From contig DATANR010000417.1 of NCBI GenBank assembly GCA_036266155.1, positions 1 through 29,456 on the forward strand: a stretch of DNA of 29,456 nt, given 5' to 3'. Numbering within the stretch: the stretch's first letter is position 1; the number at the start of each line of letters is the position of its first letter. Both the position numbers and the translations under genes were made by a program. Below the pieces are notes generated by a model. The model searched no databases and was not told where the DNA came from. It saw only the letters and a list, made by a program, of their open reading frames with translations. Of this stretch, positions 1-7,923 are shown one piece after another. The DNA is from SIAJ01 sp036266155 (GTDB lineage: Bacteria > Planctomycetota > Planctomycetia > Gemmatales > Gemmataceae).

Positions 1-1
1 G

Positions 2-1126
2 GCAGATGAGACGGGCTATTGCCCGACGTTTACGTGGGGCGCCTACGACTTTTCGCCCGGCCGGGGTTTTTTGCGGGACCTGCGATTCCAGCGCAACCAG
101 GGGGCAGTGTTTGCAGACGAGTTAGAGAGAGCGACTGATCACATCGGCTTGGAGAAGTTCGACTTGGTCTTTTGCCACACCGTCGGGGACTTCGAGTTGA
201 TTGGGTGGAACCGATTCCTGGACCGTCGGCGATATTCCGGCCGGTTGGCTGTGCTGCTCCGAAACACGCAACGATTTCGGACTTGCCATCCGATCAAGCG
301 GCGGTTCCATCCGTACTGGCGATTGCGCCCGCGGTTTCTCAACGCGATCCATGCCCGACTCGGCAGCCGATTCACACTTGTCACCGACAGCAAACCGTTA
401 TCCGCGGACTTTTCCAAGGTATACCGGCACCGAATCGTAACCTTTCCTATTCCGGTCAATCGGTTCCTGCTCAATGGTACCGGGCCATCAGATATGGAAG
501 TCGAACGCCGATTCGGTATTCGGCCGGGACCGGGTGTGCGAGTCGGATATATGGGTGATGCCCGCTCGGCGAAGGGTTTTCACTTACTCCCGGCCATGGT
601 GGAACGGGTCCTTGCTGCGTCGGACCGAGTGCGCATTGTTATGCAATGTCCAGGGGCTGCGTCCGGACCCGACAACGTACCCCCGGCGGTTGGCGAACTG
701 AGTGGCCAAGCACAAACGTGGGGACCGCGGTTAACCCTGATCGGCGAGCGGCTGACCGAAGAGGATTACGCCGCTCTGTTCCGGTATTTGGACGTGGTGC
801 TCATTCCTTACACTAGCCCATCCTACGCGGAGGCCACGTCCGGCATTTTTGCCGAGGCGCTGGCATTGGGCAAGCCAGTCGTGGTACCGACCGATACCTG
901 GATGGCCCAAGAGTTGGGCAAGACCGGCGGTGGCGTCGAGTTCCACCGCGGCGACGCATCCGACCTGTCCGCACAGGTACTACATCTCGTCAACAACCAT
1001 GAGCGATATGCTGCTGCCGCCGCCGCCGGTCGGCATGATTGGAATCGGTTTCACAATGCGGACACCCTGGTTGACATGCTGCTCGCAGAAATTGGGTCGA
1101 GGCCGTTCACGCCCTTGGAGGTCTAA
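2..1126 (+). CDS. GT-B (family 4-like) glycosyltransferase, 5' end cut by the window
   Basis: The reading frame is open from base 2 to a TAA at 1124-1126, giving 374 visible residues, so the start lies outside the window; the TTG at 71 is only an internal codon. The C-terminal half looks like a GT4-type nucleotide-sugar-binding domain: a glycine-containing strand (VGYMGDARSAKGFHLL) opens it, and an E-x7-E element (EATSGIFAE, visible codons 277-285) is followed by ALGKPVVVP, which is where the family binds the donor phosphate. The N-terminal acceptor domain is divergent and gives no specificity. It presumably adds a sugar to a lipid-linked glycan at the inner face of the membrane. A strong ribosome binding site for the next gene lies inside its last codons. 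Class assignment is firm; donor and acceptor are unknown. Confidence 0.8.
   Translation, partial: ADETGYCPTFTWGAYDFSPGRGFLRDLRFQRNQGAVFADELERATDHIGLEKFDLVFCHTVGDFELIGWNRFLDRRRYSGRLAVLLRNTQRFRTCHPIKRRFHPYWRLRPRFLNAIHARLGSRFTLVTDSKPLSADFSKVYRHRIVTFPIPVNRFLLNGTGPSDMEVERRFGIRPGPGVRVGYMGDARSAKGFHLLPAMVERVLAASDRVRIVMQCPGAASGPDNVPPAVGELSGQAQTWGPRLTLIGERLTEEDYAALFRYLDVVLIPYTSPSYAEATSGIFAEALALGKPVVVPTDTWMAQELGKTGGGVEFHRGDASDLSAQVLHLVNNHERYAAAAAAGRHDWNRFHNADTLVDMLLAEIGSRPFTPLEV
1117..1122 (+). promoter_or_regulatory. Shine-Dalgarno site deciding a TTG start
   Basis: GGAGGT lies six bases before the TTG at 1129. The next in-frame ATG, around 1180, falls inside the dinucleotide-binding strand of the epimerase and would destroy it. 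The site therefore supports TTG as the true start of the downstream gene. Confidence 0.65.
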
Positions 1127-1128
1127 GC

Positions 1129-2127
1129 TTGGAGCCTGCGAAGACTGCTGGCCTCGACTTTTGGCGCGGCCGCCGCGTCATGGTAACCGGGGCCTCCGGG
1201 TTTGTCGGCCGCAACCTCGTCGCTCTCCTCAAGCGAACCGGTTGCGAGCTGATTCTGCCAACACGGCAAGAATACGATCTGCTCGAGCAGAATCAGGTCC
1301 GTGCCCTTTTCCGCGACGCCAAGCCCGATTACGTCCTCCATCTAGCAGGGCTCATCGGCGGAATTTTGGCGAACAAAGAGCGGCCTGCCGAATTCTGCTA
1401 TCAGAATCTCCTCATGGGCACGATGCTGCTTCACGAGGCGTGGCGAGCAGGGACCAAGAAGTACGTGACCCTTATTGGTGGATGCAGCTATCCGGCCACC
1501 GCCCCCAGTCCCATTCGCGAGGAAGAACTCTGGAACGGCTACCCACAAGCCGAGAGCGCCCCATACTCGCTTGCCAAGAGCATGAGCGTCCTTCAGGCCC
1601 GCGCCTACCGTAAGCAATACGGATTTGACGCCATTGTTCTTGTCCCGGGAAACCTTTACGGCCCCCATGACAACTTCGGGCTGACGAGTTCACACGTGAT
1701 CCCCGCCCTGATTCGGAAGTACGTGGAGGCCCGACGAGACGGGCGAGATGAGGTGATCGCCTGGGGAACCGGCCGGCCAGTACGGGACTTTGTATACGTT
1801 GGGGATGCGTGTGAAGCCATCGTGCATGCCACAGCGACCTACAGTGGAGGCGACATCATTAACATCTCGTCAGGTGTCCCCACGACAATCAAGAGCTTGG
1901 TCGATACCATTGCCGACCTCGTTGGCTATGAGGGCCGGATCATCTGGGACGGGACAAAACCGGACGGGCAGATGGAGAAGGGGTTCGACGTCCACCGCAT
2001 GCACGACGTGCTTGGATACCGGTGCCCAACCGCCCTGCGTGATGGGCTAGTGGAAACGATCGCATGGTACGAGGCCAACGCTACCATCGCCCGGGGCGAC
2101 TTGGCGGCCATCGGAACGGCTCGATGA
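1129..2127 (+). CDS. GDP-L-fucose synthase-like NAD(P)-dependent epimerase/reductase
   Basis: This 332-residue protein belongs to the extended short-chain dehydrogenase family and most resembles GDP-4-keto-6-deoxymannose 3,5-epimerase/4-reductase. Visible features are the Rossmann motif GASGFVG near residue 20, the family block GGILANKERPAEF, a Tyr-x3-Lys active site (Y146, K150), and NLYGPHDNF followed by SSHVIPAL, where the family has its catalytic histidine. Near residues 117-122 it reads GGCSYP: the cysteine of the family is kept, but the serine or threonine usually just before it is glycine. It starts at TTG behind GGAGGT, two bases after the previous stop, and ends in an ATGA overlap with the next epimerase. 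The likely role is making a GDP-deoxysugar donor for the cluster. No GDP-mannose dehydratase is visible nearby, so the exact substrate is inferred. Confidence 0.78.
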   Translation: MEPAKTAGLDFWRGRRVMVTGASGFVGRNLVALLKRTGCELILPTRQEYDLLEQNQVRALFRDAKPDYVLHLAGLIGGILANKERPAEFCYQNLLMGTMLLHEAWRAGTKKYVTLIGGCSYPATAPSPIREEELWNGYPQAESAPYSLAKSMSVLQARAYRKQYGFDAIVLVPGNLYGPHDNFGLTSSHVIPALIRKYVEARRDGRDEVIAWGTGRPVRDFVYVGDACEAIVHATATYSGGDIINISSGVPTTIKSLVDTIADLVGYEGRIIWDGTKPDGQMEKGFDVHRMHDVLGYRCPTALRDGLVETIAWYEANATIARGDLAAIGTAR

Positions 2128-2915
2128 CGGTGACGGTAATTGGCGCGCGGGGATTCGTCGGGTCAGCGTTCGTGTCGCACCTGGCATCGATCCAAGGCGT
2201 AGAAGTGATGTCGGTCACCCGCGACAACTACGCTGACCTGCGGGGCCGGAGCAGTGACATCGTCATCGAGGCGTCATGCAATTCAAAGAAATACTTAGCA
2301 GACGAGCGGCCAGTCGAGGAGTTCGAGTTGTCCGTAGTTCATCGCCAGCGGACCCTGATCGACTTTCCAGCCGGACTACACGTCCACGTGTCAAGCGTGG
2401 ACGTTTATAGCGACCTGTCATCGCTGGAAGGGACTCATGAAGACACCCCAAACGACCTAGCTAGGGTTTCCCGCTACGGTTGCCACAAGTTGCTCGCCGA
2501 GCAACTTGTCCGCCACTACGCACGCCGCTGGCTAATTGTCCGGCTAGGCGGGATGGTGGGCCCCGGGCTCCGGAAAAACCCGGTTTACGACATTCTTCAC
2601 GGCCTGCCGCTCCGCATCCACCCGGATTCACAGTACCAGTTCATGCATACCGCGGCAGTCGCCCGCATCGTTTGGCAGTTGATCGAGTCCGGGCAAGTGG
2701 ATGAGGTGTTCAACGTCTGCGGCGTGGGGCTCATCTCGCCACGCGAGATCGGCCGACTGGCTGGCCGCCAGATGGATCTGAGCCAGGTCGGGGCCGGCGA
2801 CGGCGCTCGGGTTGTCCATGCCAACACGGACAAACTCCGACGGCTGGCGATCCTACCCGACACGGAGGCGACTGTGGCGGCCTTCGTGACCCGACCGTTC
2901 GGAGCAACCGAGTGA
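2124..2915 (+). CDS. NAD(P)-dependent sugar epimerase/reductase (extended SDR)
   Basis: A 263-residue protein that starts at the ATG of an ATGA overlap with the preceding gene; longer in-frame readings only add out-of-family sequence. It opens with a Rossmann dinucleotide site (VIGARGFVGS), has a VSSVDVYSD strand where the family carries its catalytic Ser or Thr, and a Tyr-x3-Lys pair in SRYGCHK. The C-terminal substrate-binding part is short (about 90 residues), nearer to dTDP-4-dehydrorhamnose reductase-type enzymes than to full 4-epimerases. It probably reduces or epimerises a nucleotide-linked keto sugar made for this glycan, perhaps working with the fucose-synthase-like enzyme just upstream. 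The substrate cannot be read from the sequence. Confidence 0.72.
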   Translation: MTVTVIGARGFVGSAFVSHLASIQGVEVMSVTRDNYADLRGRSSDIVIEASCNSKKYLADERPVEEFELSVVHRQRTLIDFPAGLHVHVSSVDVYSDLSSLEGTHEDTPNDLARVSRYGCHKLLAEQLVRHYARRWLIVRLGGMVGPGLRKNPVYDILHGLPLRIHPDSQYQFMHTAAVARIVWQLIESGQVDEVFNVCGVGLISPREIGRLAGRQMDLSQVGAGDGARVVHANTDKLRRLAILPDTEATVAAFVTRPFGATE

Positions 2916-3889
2916 CCGACCCGCGGGTGACCGTCGTAGTGCCGACGCACAATCGACCGGCCCTCCTAACCGAGACGCTTGCCGGGCTCCGTTCCCAGGA
3001 CCTGCCGATTCCAGACTACGAGATTGTGGTCGTTGATGACGGGTCGAAACCGCCGGTGCAGATCCCGCGATTCGTTGGTGGGCCAGAGGTTGGTCTCATT
3101 CGGCTGGGCGGGAGTGAGCGGTCGACGGCCCGTAATGTCGGGGCCGCGGCCGCGCGAGGAGAGTTGTTGGTGTTCGTCGATGACGATATGTCGGTCGGGC
3201 CGAACTTCCTCACTCAGTATTTGCACGCCCACGCCCAATGGCCGGACACACTGCTAGTCGGAGCCACCGAGCTCCCGGCCGAGGCCCGCCGCAAGCCATT
3301 CGGGCGCTTTCGATACCGGCTCGAGCGGCAAGGGGTGCCAACTGCCTGCGGCCCAGTTGGTGCGGCGAACTTCTGCGCCGCTGGCAACATGGCGATACCC
3401 CGTCACCAGTTTCTCACGCTGGGTGGGTTTGACAGTGAATTGGCCAGCGGTGAGGACCAAGACTTGGCCCTGCGACACTCTGCTTCCGGCCGGCGGATTG
3501 TGTTCGTCCCGGGGGCCGCCGCCGTCCACCGGGACCGTGCAATGGATGTGCGTGGATATTGCCGCCGGCATGAATGGGGGGCCGAACAACTCCTACCCTT
3601 CTGTCGCCGATATCCGGAGTGGCCTGACAACGTGATCCGGGCGCAGGTCAACGGCCTTGCGGGCCCGGCCGACGGGGCGGTTGGCCGATTGCGGAAGGGC
3701 ATGAAGTCACTGTTGGCCGGCCCCGCGGTTACAGAGATCCTGTTCGTTGCCTGTTCATATCTGGAGCGTACCGCTCCAGACTCCCGCCTGCTGGACAAGT
3801 TGTACCATGTGCTGCTAGGCACCCACATCTTTCGCGGCTATCGGAGAGGTATCGCCCGGTCTCAGCAGGCGACGAGGCGAGTAGCTTGA
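2912..3889 (+). CDS. Family 2 (GT-A) glycosyltransferase
   Basis: The 325-residue protein starts at GTG in a GTGA overlap with the upstream epimerase. The N terminus (VTVVVPTHNRPALL) is the classic GT2 opening. VVVDDGS at residues 39-45 holds the first donor-binding aspartate, and FVDDDM at about 88-93 is the metal-binding DxD motif. The segment GGFDSELASGEDQDLALR carries the ED-type catalytic base region. No membrane segment stands out, so it is a cytosolic or peripheral enzyme that adds one sugar to the growing lipid-linked chain. The next gene, a GT4 enzyme, overlaps it by four bases, suggesting successive additions. Family is certain; sugar specificity is not. Confidence 0.86.
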   Translation: MTDPRVTVVVPTHNRPALLTETLAGLRSQDLPIPDYEIVVVDDGSKPPVQIPRFVGGPEVGLIRLGGSERSTARNVGAAAARGELLVFVDDDMSVGPNFLTQYLHAHAQWPDTLLVGATELPAEARRKPFGRFRYRLERQGVPTACGPVGAANFCAAGNMAIPRHQFLTLGGFDSELASGEDQDLALRHSASGRRIVFVPGAAAVHRDRAMDVRGYCRRHEWGAEQLLPFCRRYPEWPDNVIRAQVNGLAGPADGAVGRLRKGMKSLLAGPAVTEILFVACSYLERTAPDSRLLDKLYHVLLGTHIFRGYRRGIARSQQATRRVA

Positions 3890-5049
3890 GACGCCTATTT
3901 CATTTTGCCGAGGACGGGGACACGAGCGGGTACTTCCCTCAGTTGCCCGTTTGGCACGATCGGACCCGATACGAGCTTTCGTTTGGCACGCTACGGCCAA
4001 TGGAGCCGCGGCTCCGGTCCCATATGGAAGCACACGGGGTCACCTGTTTCAGTTGTAACTGTCGTAGCCGAGCATCCTATCCGGGTGGGCTGATCCGACT
4101 CGTAAGACATCTCCGGCGGGCACGGATCGACATCCTTCACACGCATCTGTTCGAGCCGGCTATGGTGGGCCTGATGGCTGGGCACGTCGCCCGGACGCCT
4201 GTTCGGATATTGACCCGGCACCATTCCGATTACCACACCCGAATCAACAAGCGCTGGCACATGGCCTTGGATCGGCTCACGACGCGACTGAGCCACGCGG
4301 TGGTCGCTGTTTCGGAGCACACGCGCGACCACCTGATCGCGGTAGAGGGGGCGCCGCCGCACAAAGTGGTAGTGGTCCACAACGGCATTGACTTTAACCG
4401 CGTCCGGTCTCCGGACCCAAACAGTCGGGCCCGCATCCGCAACGAATTCGGGGCCGAGAACTCGTACCTCTTGCTAGCAGTCGGGCGGATGCACCCCGAA
4501 AAGGGTTATCAGCAATTGTTCCGGGCGATGGCCGGCATCAAGGCGCGGGCTGACCGACCGGTTCACTTGCTCATCGCCGGTACCGGCCCGCTTCTTGAAT
4601 ACTTCCGGGCCGAGGCGGACCGGTATGGGTGCGGGGCCGAGATAAAGTTCCTCGGCTTCCGTAACGACGTGATGGATTTAATGGCGGCGGCCGACCTGAT
4701 GGTGCATTGTGCTGTAGCTGAGGCGTTCGGACTGGTGCTTGCCGAGGCAGTTTATTTGGGAACTCCCGTGGTCGCAACGAGGGTCGGAGGAATACCAGAG
4801 ATTATTACCGACGGGCTCGACGGCGTCCTAGTACCCCCAACGGATTCGTCGGCCTTGGCCGACGCCGTTATCGACCTGCTTCAGAACCCCGCTCGCCGCC
4901 GACGGATGATCGGTGCGGGCCGGGAAAAGATCCAGGACCGCTTCCGGTTCGAGACGATGGTGCAGCGGTACGAGGCCCTTTATGAGGAGATGAACCCTAC
5001 GCGCCCAACCTTTAGAACGGGTGCGGTTGCGGCAGGAGGTGTGTTATGA
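3886..5049 (+). CDS. Family 4 (GT-B) glycosyltransferase
   Basis: A 387-residue retaining GT4 enzyme starting at TTG in a TTGA overlap with the GT2 gene. The N-terminal domain has the usual THLFEPAMVGLMAG helix (residues 85-100) and ILTRHHSDYH. The C-terminal domain has VVHNGIDFNRV, LLAVGRMHPEKGYQQL and the signature EAFGLVLAE (E-x7-E, residues about 278-286) followed by GTPVVATRVGGIPEI. These are textbook GT4 features, so a nucleotide-diphosphosugar donor and a lipid-linked or glycan acceptor are expected. An AGGAGGT site inside its last codons serves the next gene, and the two overlap by ATGA. Confidence 0.87.
   Translation: MRRLFHFAEDGDTSGYFPQLPVWHDRTRYELSFGTLRPMEPRLRSHMEAHGVTCFSCNCRSRASYPGGLIRLVRHLRRARIDILHTHLFEPAMVGLMAGHVARTPVRILTRHHSDYHTRINKRWHMALDRLTTRLSHAVVAVSEHTRDHLIAVEGAPPHKVVVVHNGIDFNRVRSPDPNSRARIRNEFGAENSYLLLAVGRMHPEKGYQQLFRAMAGIKARADRPVHLLIAGTGPLLEYFRAEADRYGCGAEIKFLGFRNDVMDLMAAADLMVHCAVAEAFGLVLAEAVYLGTPVVATRVGGIPEIITDGLDGVLVPPTDSSALADAVIDLLQNPARRRRMIGAGREKIQDRFRFETMVQRYEALYEEMNPTRPTFRTGAVAAGGVL
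5034..5040 (+). promoter_or_regulatory. Strong Shine-Dalgarno for the epimerase at 5046
   Basis: AGGAGGT sits five bases before the ATG at 5046, inside the 3' end of the preceding gene. It is one of the few strong ribosome binding sites in this cluster, so this epimerase may be translated independently as well as by coupling. Confidence 0.6.
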
Positions 5050-6113
5050 CAGTCGCCATCGTGACCGGGTCAGCCGGTTTGGTAGGTTCGGAAGCTGCCC
5101 GGTTTTACGCAGGCTTGGGTTATGAAGTCGTCGGGATTGACAATGACATGCGGGCCTACTTTTTCGGCCCCGGGGCGTCGTCTGCGTGGAATCGCGCGCG
5201 GCTCGAAGCCGAACTCAAAGGGTACTGGCATGAGACCCTGGACATCCGGGACGCAGATGCTGTTGACCGGCTGTTCGCCCGGCACGGGCGACGGGTTGGA
5301 GTAATTATTCACGCGGCCGCCCAACCGTCCCACGACTGGGCGGCCAAGGAGCCACTCGTTGACTTTGACATAAACGCCCGGGCCACACTGTTACTCCTCG
5401 AATGCGCACGTCAACACTGTCCTGAAGCACCGTTCATCTACATGTCGACGAACAAGGTATACGGCGACACGCCGAACCGGCTGCCGCTCCGGGAAACCGA
5501 GACGCGGTGGGAGATCGACCCGGCCCACCCGTACGCCGGGGGGATCGACGAGACCATGTCCATCGACTCCTCGATGCACAGCCTGTTCGGCGCATCCAAG
5601 CTGGCGGCGGACGTGATGGTCCAGGAGTACGGCCGGTACTTCGGGATGCCGACCGTCTGCTTCCGCGGCGGATGCCTGACGGGGCCGAACCACTCGGGAG
5701 CCCAGTTGCACGGGTTTCTCGCCTACCTGATGCACTGCGCCGTCACCGGGACCCCTTACACGGTCTTGGGGTATCAGGGTAAGCAGGTGCGGGACAACAT
5801 CCACTCATACGACCTGATCCAGGCGTTCGAGGCGTTCCGGGCGGCCCCCCGACCGGGGGAGGTTTACAACATGGGCGGCGGACGGTTCAGCCATTGCTCG
5901 GTGCGGGAGGCGATCGACATGTGCGGGGAGTTGGTCGGCCGCCCAGTCGAAGTCCGGTATGACCCGCGGAACCGGGCGGGGGACCACGTCTGGTGGATCA
6001 GCGGGCTGGCTAAGTTCCAGACGCACTACCCGGCCTGGCGGCCGACCTGCGACCTCCAGCAGACGCTGACCGAGATGCGGGACTCCCAGGTGGCCCGGCG
6101 GGTGGCCGGCTAG
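5046..6113 (+). CDS. CDP-paratose 2-epimerase-like NAD-dependent sugar epimerase
   Basis: This 355-residue protein starts at ATG in an ATGA overlap. It has a Rossmann site (VTGSAGLVGSEA) and the blocks STNKVYGDTPN, VQEYGRYFGMPTVCFRGG, CLTGPNHSGAQLHGFLAY and GKQVRDNIHSYDLI, which from memory mark the CDP-paratose/CDP-tyvelose 2-epimerase-like group. The usual Tyr-x3-Lys active site reads Phe181-Gly-Ala-Ser-Lys185, so the canonical tyrosine is missing; I recall the same Phe in other members of this branch. The likely role is changing C2 configuration, or a related step, on a nucleotide-linked deoxysugar. GC content rises sharply inside the gene after about 5460. No CDP-sugar synthesis genes are visible, so the substrate is open. 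Confidence 0.75.
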   Translation: MTVAIVTGSAGLVGSEAARFYAGLGYEVVGIDNDMRAYFFGPGASSAWNRARLEAELKGYWHETLDIRDADAVDRLFARHGRRVGVIIHAAAQPSHDWAAKEPLVDFDINARATLLLLECARQHCPEAPFIYMSTNKVYGDTPNRLPLRETETRWEIDPAHPYAGGIDETMSIDSSMHSLFGASKLAADVMVQEYGRYFGMPTVCFRGGCLTGPNHSGAQLHGFLAYLMHCAVTGTPYTVLGYQGKQVRDNIHSYDLIQAFEAFRAAPRPGEVYNMGGGRFSHCSVREAIDMCGELVGRPVEVRYDPRNRAGDHVWWISGLAKFQTHYPAWRPTCDLQQTLTEMRDSQVARRVAG

Positions 6114-6120
6114 AAGGAGA
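6114..6120 (+). promoter_or_regulatory. Shine-Dalgarno for the gene at 6127
   Basis: AAGGAGA begins at the stop codon of the epimerase and lies six bases before the ATG at 6127. It fixes that start and shows that this gene, unlike most neighbours, is not joined by a four-base overlap. Confidence 0.6.
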
Positions 6121-6126
6121 CAAGCC

Positions 6127-6945
6127 ATGTCCGACGTGACCATCTTGATCAGCTCATTCGACCGGTACTCGGACTGCTGGCAGCCCGTTTGCCACGGGTT
6201 TCAGAAGTACTGGCGGGACTGCCCGTGGCCGGTCCTGTTGATGACCAATGAAAAGGACTTCGACCACCCGGCGGCCCGGGTGCTCAAGGTCCGCGGCGGG
6301 GCCGATTGGTCGGCCCGGATGATCGACGCCCTAGACCGGATCGAGTCGCCGTACGTGATGTACTTTCAGGAGGACTACTGGCTCACCGAGCCGGTGGACA
6401 CGCCCCGGATCCTTGAGTACTTCCGGCTAATGCAGGAGCACGGGCTGAACTATCTCCGGTTCCTGGCCTACCCGGCCCCGGCTCACGACTTCGAGCCCGA
6501 CCCGCGACTGGGCCGGATCGGAGTGGACGGGGCGTACCGGACGTCCGTCCAGATCACCCTCTGGCGGCGGGAGGTGTTCCGCGACCTGGTCCGAGACGGA
6601 GAGACGGTCTGGCAGTTTGAAATCAGGGGGACCGAGCGGAGCCGTAAGTATGGGGACACATTCGTCGCGATCCGGCCGAACGGAAAGGACGAGTACGCCA
6701 ACGGCATCCGGTACGTCTGCACGGCGGTGAACGCGGGGAAGTGGGCCCGCATGGCCAAGGCCTACGCGGCCCGTGAGGGGTTGGCTGTGGACTTTTCCAA
6801 CCTCCCGTCGGACACCTGGTGGGACGGCTTCAAGCGCTGGCGGCCGGTCGGTCCCTTCGTCGTCAAATGGTTGCACCGGGCCAAGACCGTCCTCCTTCAC
6901 CCAACGACGGCGTTCCGAAAGGCCCGGGCGAAGGTGTCACGATGA
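6127..6945 (+). CDS. Putative glycosyltransferase, GT-A-like, poorly characterised family
   Basis: A 272-residue soluble protein with a clear ribosome binding site and ATG. It opens with a beta strand (TILISSFDRYSD) like the first nucleotide-binding strand of GT-A enzymes, and YFQEDYWL at residues 79-86 sits where a DxD metal motif would lie. The part SVQITLWRREVFRDL resembles the acceptor-side helix of small hexosyltransferases. I cannot name the family with certainty; the pattern matches glycan-cluster proteins usually annotated as hypothetical glycosyltransferases. It lies between a sugar epimerase and an FkbM methyltransferase and overlaps the latter by ATGA, which fits transfer of the sugar made upstream. 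An unrelated cluster-specific role is possible. Confidence 0.6.
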   Translation: MSDVTILISSFDRYSDCWQPVCHGFQKYWRDCPWPVLLMTNEKDFDHPAARVLKVRGGADWSARMIDALDRIESPYVMYFQEDYWLTEPVDTPRILEYFRLMQEHGLNYLRFLAYPAPAHDFEPDPRLGRIGVDGAYRTSVQITLWRREVFRDLVRDGETVWQFEIRGTERSRKYGDTFVAIRPNGKDEYANGIRYVCTAVNAGKWARMAKAYAAREGLAVDFSNLPSDTWWDGFKRWRPVGPFVVKWLHRAKTVLLHPTTAFRKARAKVSR

Positions 6946-7817
6946 CAACCGCTCACACCGGCCCGCCGTCCCGGTTGCGGCGCTGGCTCCGCCGGAGTCC
7001 GCGCGAGTGGGCCTGGGTGATCCGCCGACGACTGTTCCCGAGCTGGCCGCACCGGGTTCGGTTTGACGGCGACCTGATCCTGGAGATCGACCCACGGGAC
7101 GAGTTGGCCACTCGGTACGTCCTGGGAGAAGGGTTCGAGCCCGACGTAACCGCCTACTTCCGCGACCGTGTCCGCACCGGCATGGTGGTCTTCGACATCG
7201 GTGCAAATGTCGGGCATTTTACGCTTCTTGCGGCCAAGCGGGTCGGTCCAACGGGACAGGTTTACGCCTTCGAGGCATCCCCGACCGAGTACAAGAAACT
7301 GACTGCCAACGTCGCGCTGAACCGCCTGACCAACGTCGTGACCAACCCGATGGCCGTGTGCGACCGGACGGGGACGGTTTCGTTCCAAGTCTGTAGTGAC
7401 GGCCTCGGCCTTTACAACTCGCTGGGCACGCCGCTCCGGCAGACGGCGACCAGCCTGCAAGTCCCGTGCACGTCGCTGGACGACTATCTCCAGGCGACCG
7501 GGATGGTACGCGTAGACGTCCTCAAGATCGACGTCGAGGGGGCTGAGCGCCTAGTACTGGCCGGCGGGCACCGCCTCCTCTTGCGCTCGGACGCGCCAGA
7601 GGTGGTCTGCGAGTTCTGTGACGGCACTCTCCGCGGTATGGGTTCGTCGAGCAGGGAACTGCGCCGGGCATTCGAAGAATTGGGATACCGCGTCTTCCGG
7701 TACGACCCCGGTCTGCGGGCATTAGTCTCCGAACCCTTGCGGGATCACTACGACTACGACAATCTAGTTTGTTCGAAGGCTCGGAACCGCTCGGACGAGG
7801 ACGGCCAACTCGATTGA
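6942..7817 (+). CDS. FkbM-family SAM-dependent methyltransferase (first copy)
   Basis: The start is the ATG of an ATGA overlap; an open frame further upstream only shadows the previous gene. The 291-residue protein has a basic N-terminal region, then SAM motif I (VFDIGANVGHFTLLAA, D85 to G91), an acidic residue after the next strand (YAFEASP), a conserved Asn-Val-Ala-Leu-Asn helix, and the FkbM signature VLKIDVEGAERLVL near residues 193-206. Family members O-methylate sugars or polyketides, and in glycan clusters they usually methylate a hydroxyl of a terminal or internal sugar. It is the first of five methyltransferases here; the second FkbM gene is at 10852. Confidence 0.84.
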   Translation: MTTAHTGPPSRLRRWLRRSPREWAWVIRRRLFPSWPHRVRFDGDLILEIDPRDELATRYVLGEGFEPDVTAYFRDRVRTGMVVFDIGANVGHFTLLAAKRVGPTGQVYAFEASPTEYKKLTANVALNRLTNVVTNPMAVCDRTGTVSFQVCSDGLGLYNSLGTPLRQTATSLQVPCTSLDDYLQATGMVRVDVLKIDVEGAERLVLAGGHRLLLRSDAPEVVCEFCDGTLRGMGSSSRELRRAFEELGYRVFRYDPGLRALVSEPLRDHYDYDNLVCSKARNRSDEDGQLD

Positions 7818-7923
7818 ATTGGCGGGGTCGGGAGTGGGAAATGGGGGTAAGGGACCGCCGACAGTCCGCTGGGCCTGTTCGGACGAGCCGGCGACGGGGA
7901 AACCGAACCGAGGCGCGAACGTG

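Noticed and set aside
849..1613. A 254-codon + strand frame overlapping the first glycosyltransferase and the fucose-synthase-like gene.
   Set aside because: It is Arg/Pro/Ser-rich out-of-frame sequence crossing two well-supported genes.
7819..7923. TTG at 7819 as start of the methyltransferase.
   Set aside because: The extra residues are low-complexity Gly/Arg/Pro sequence, and a GAGG motif lies just before GTG/ATG at 7921-7924.
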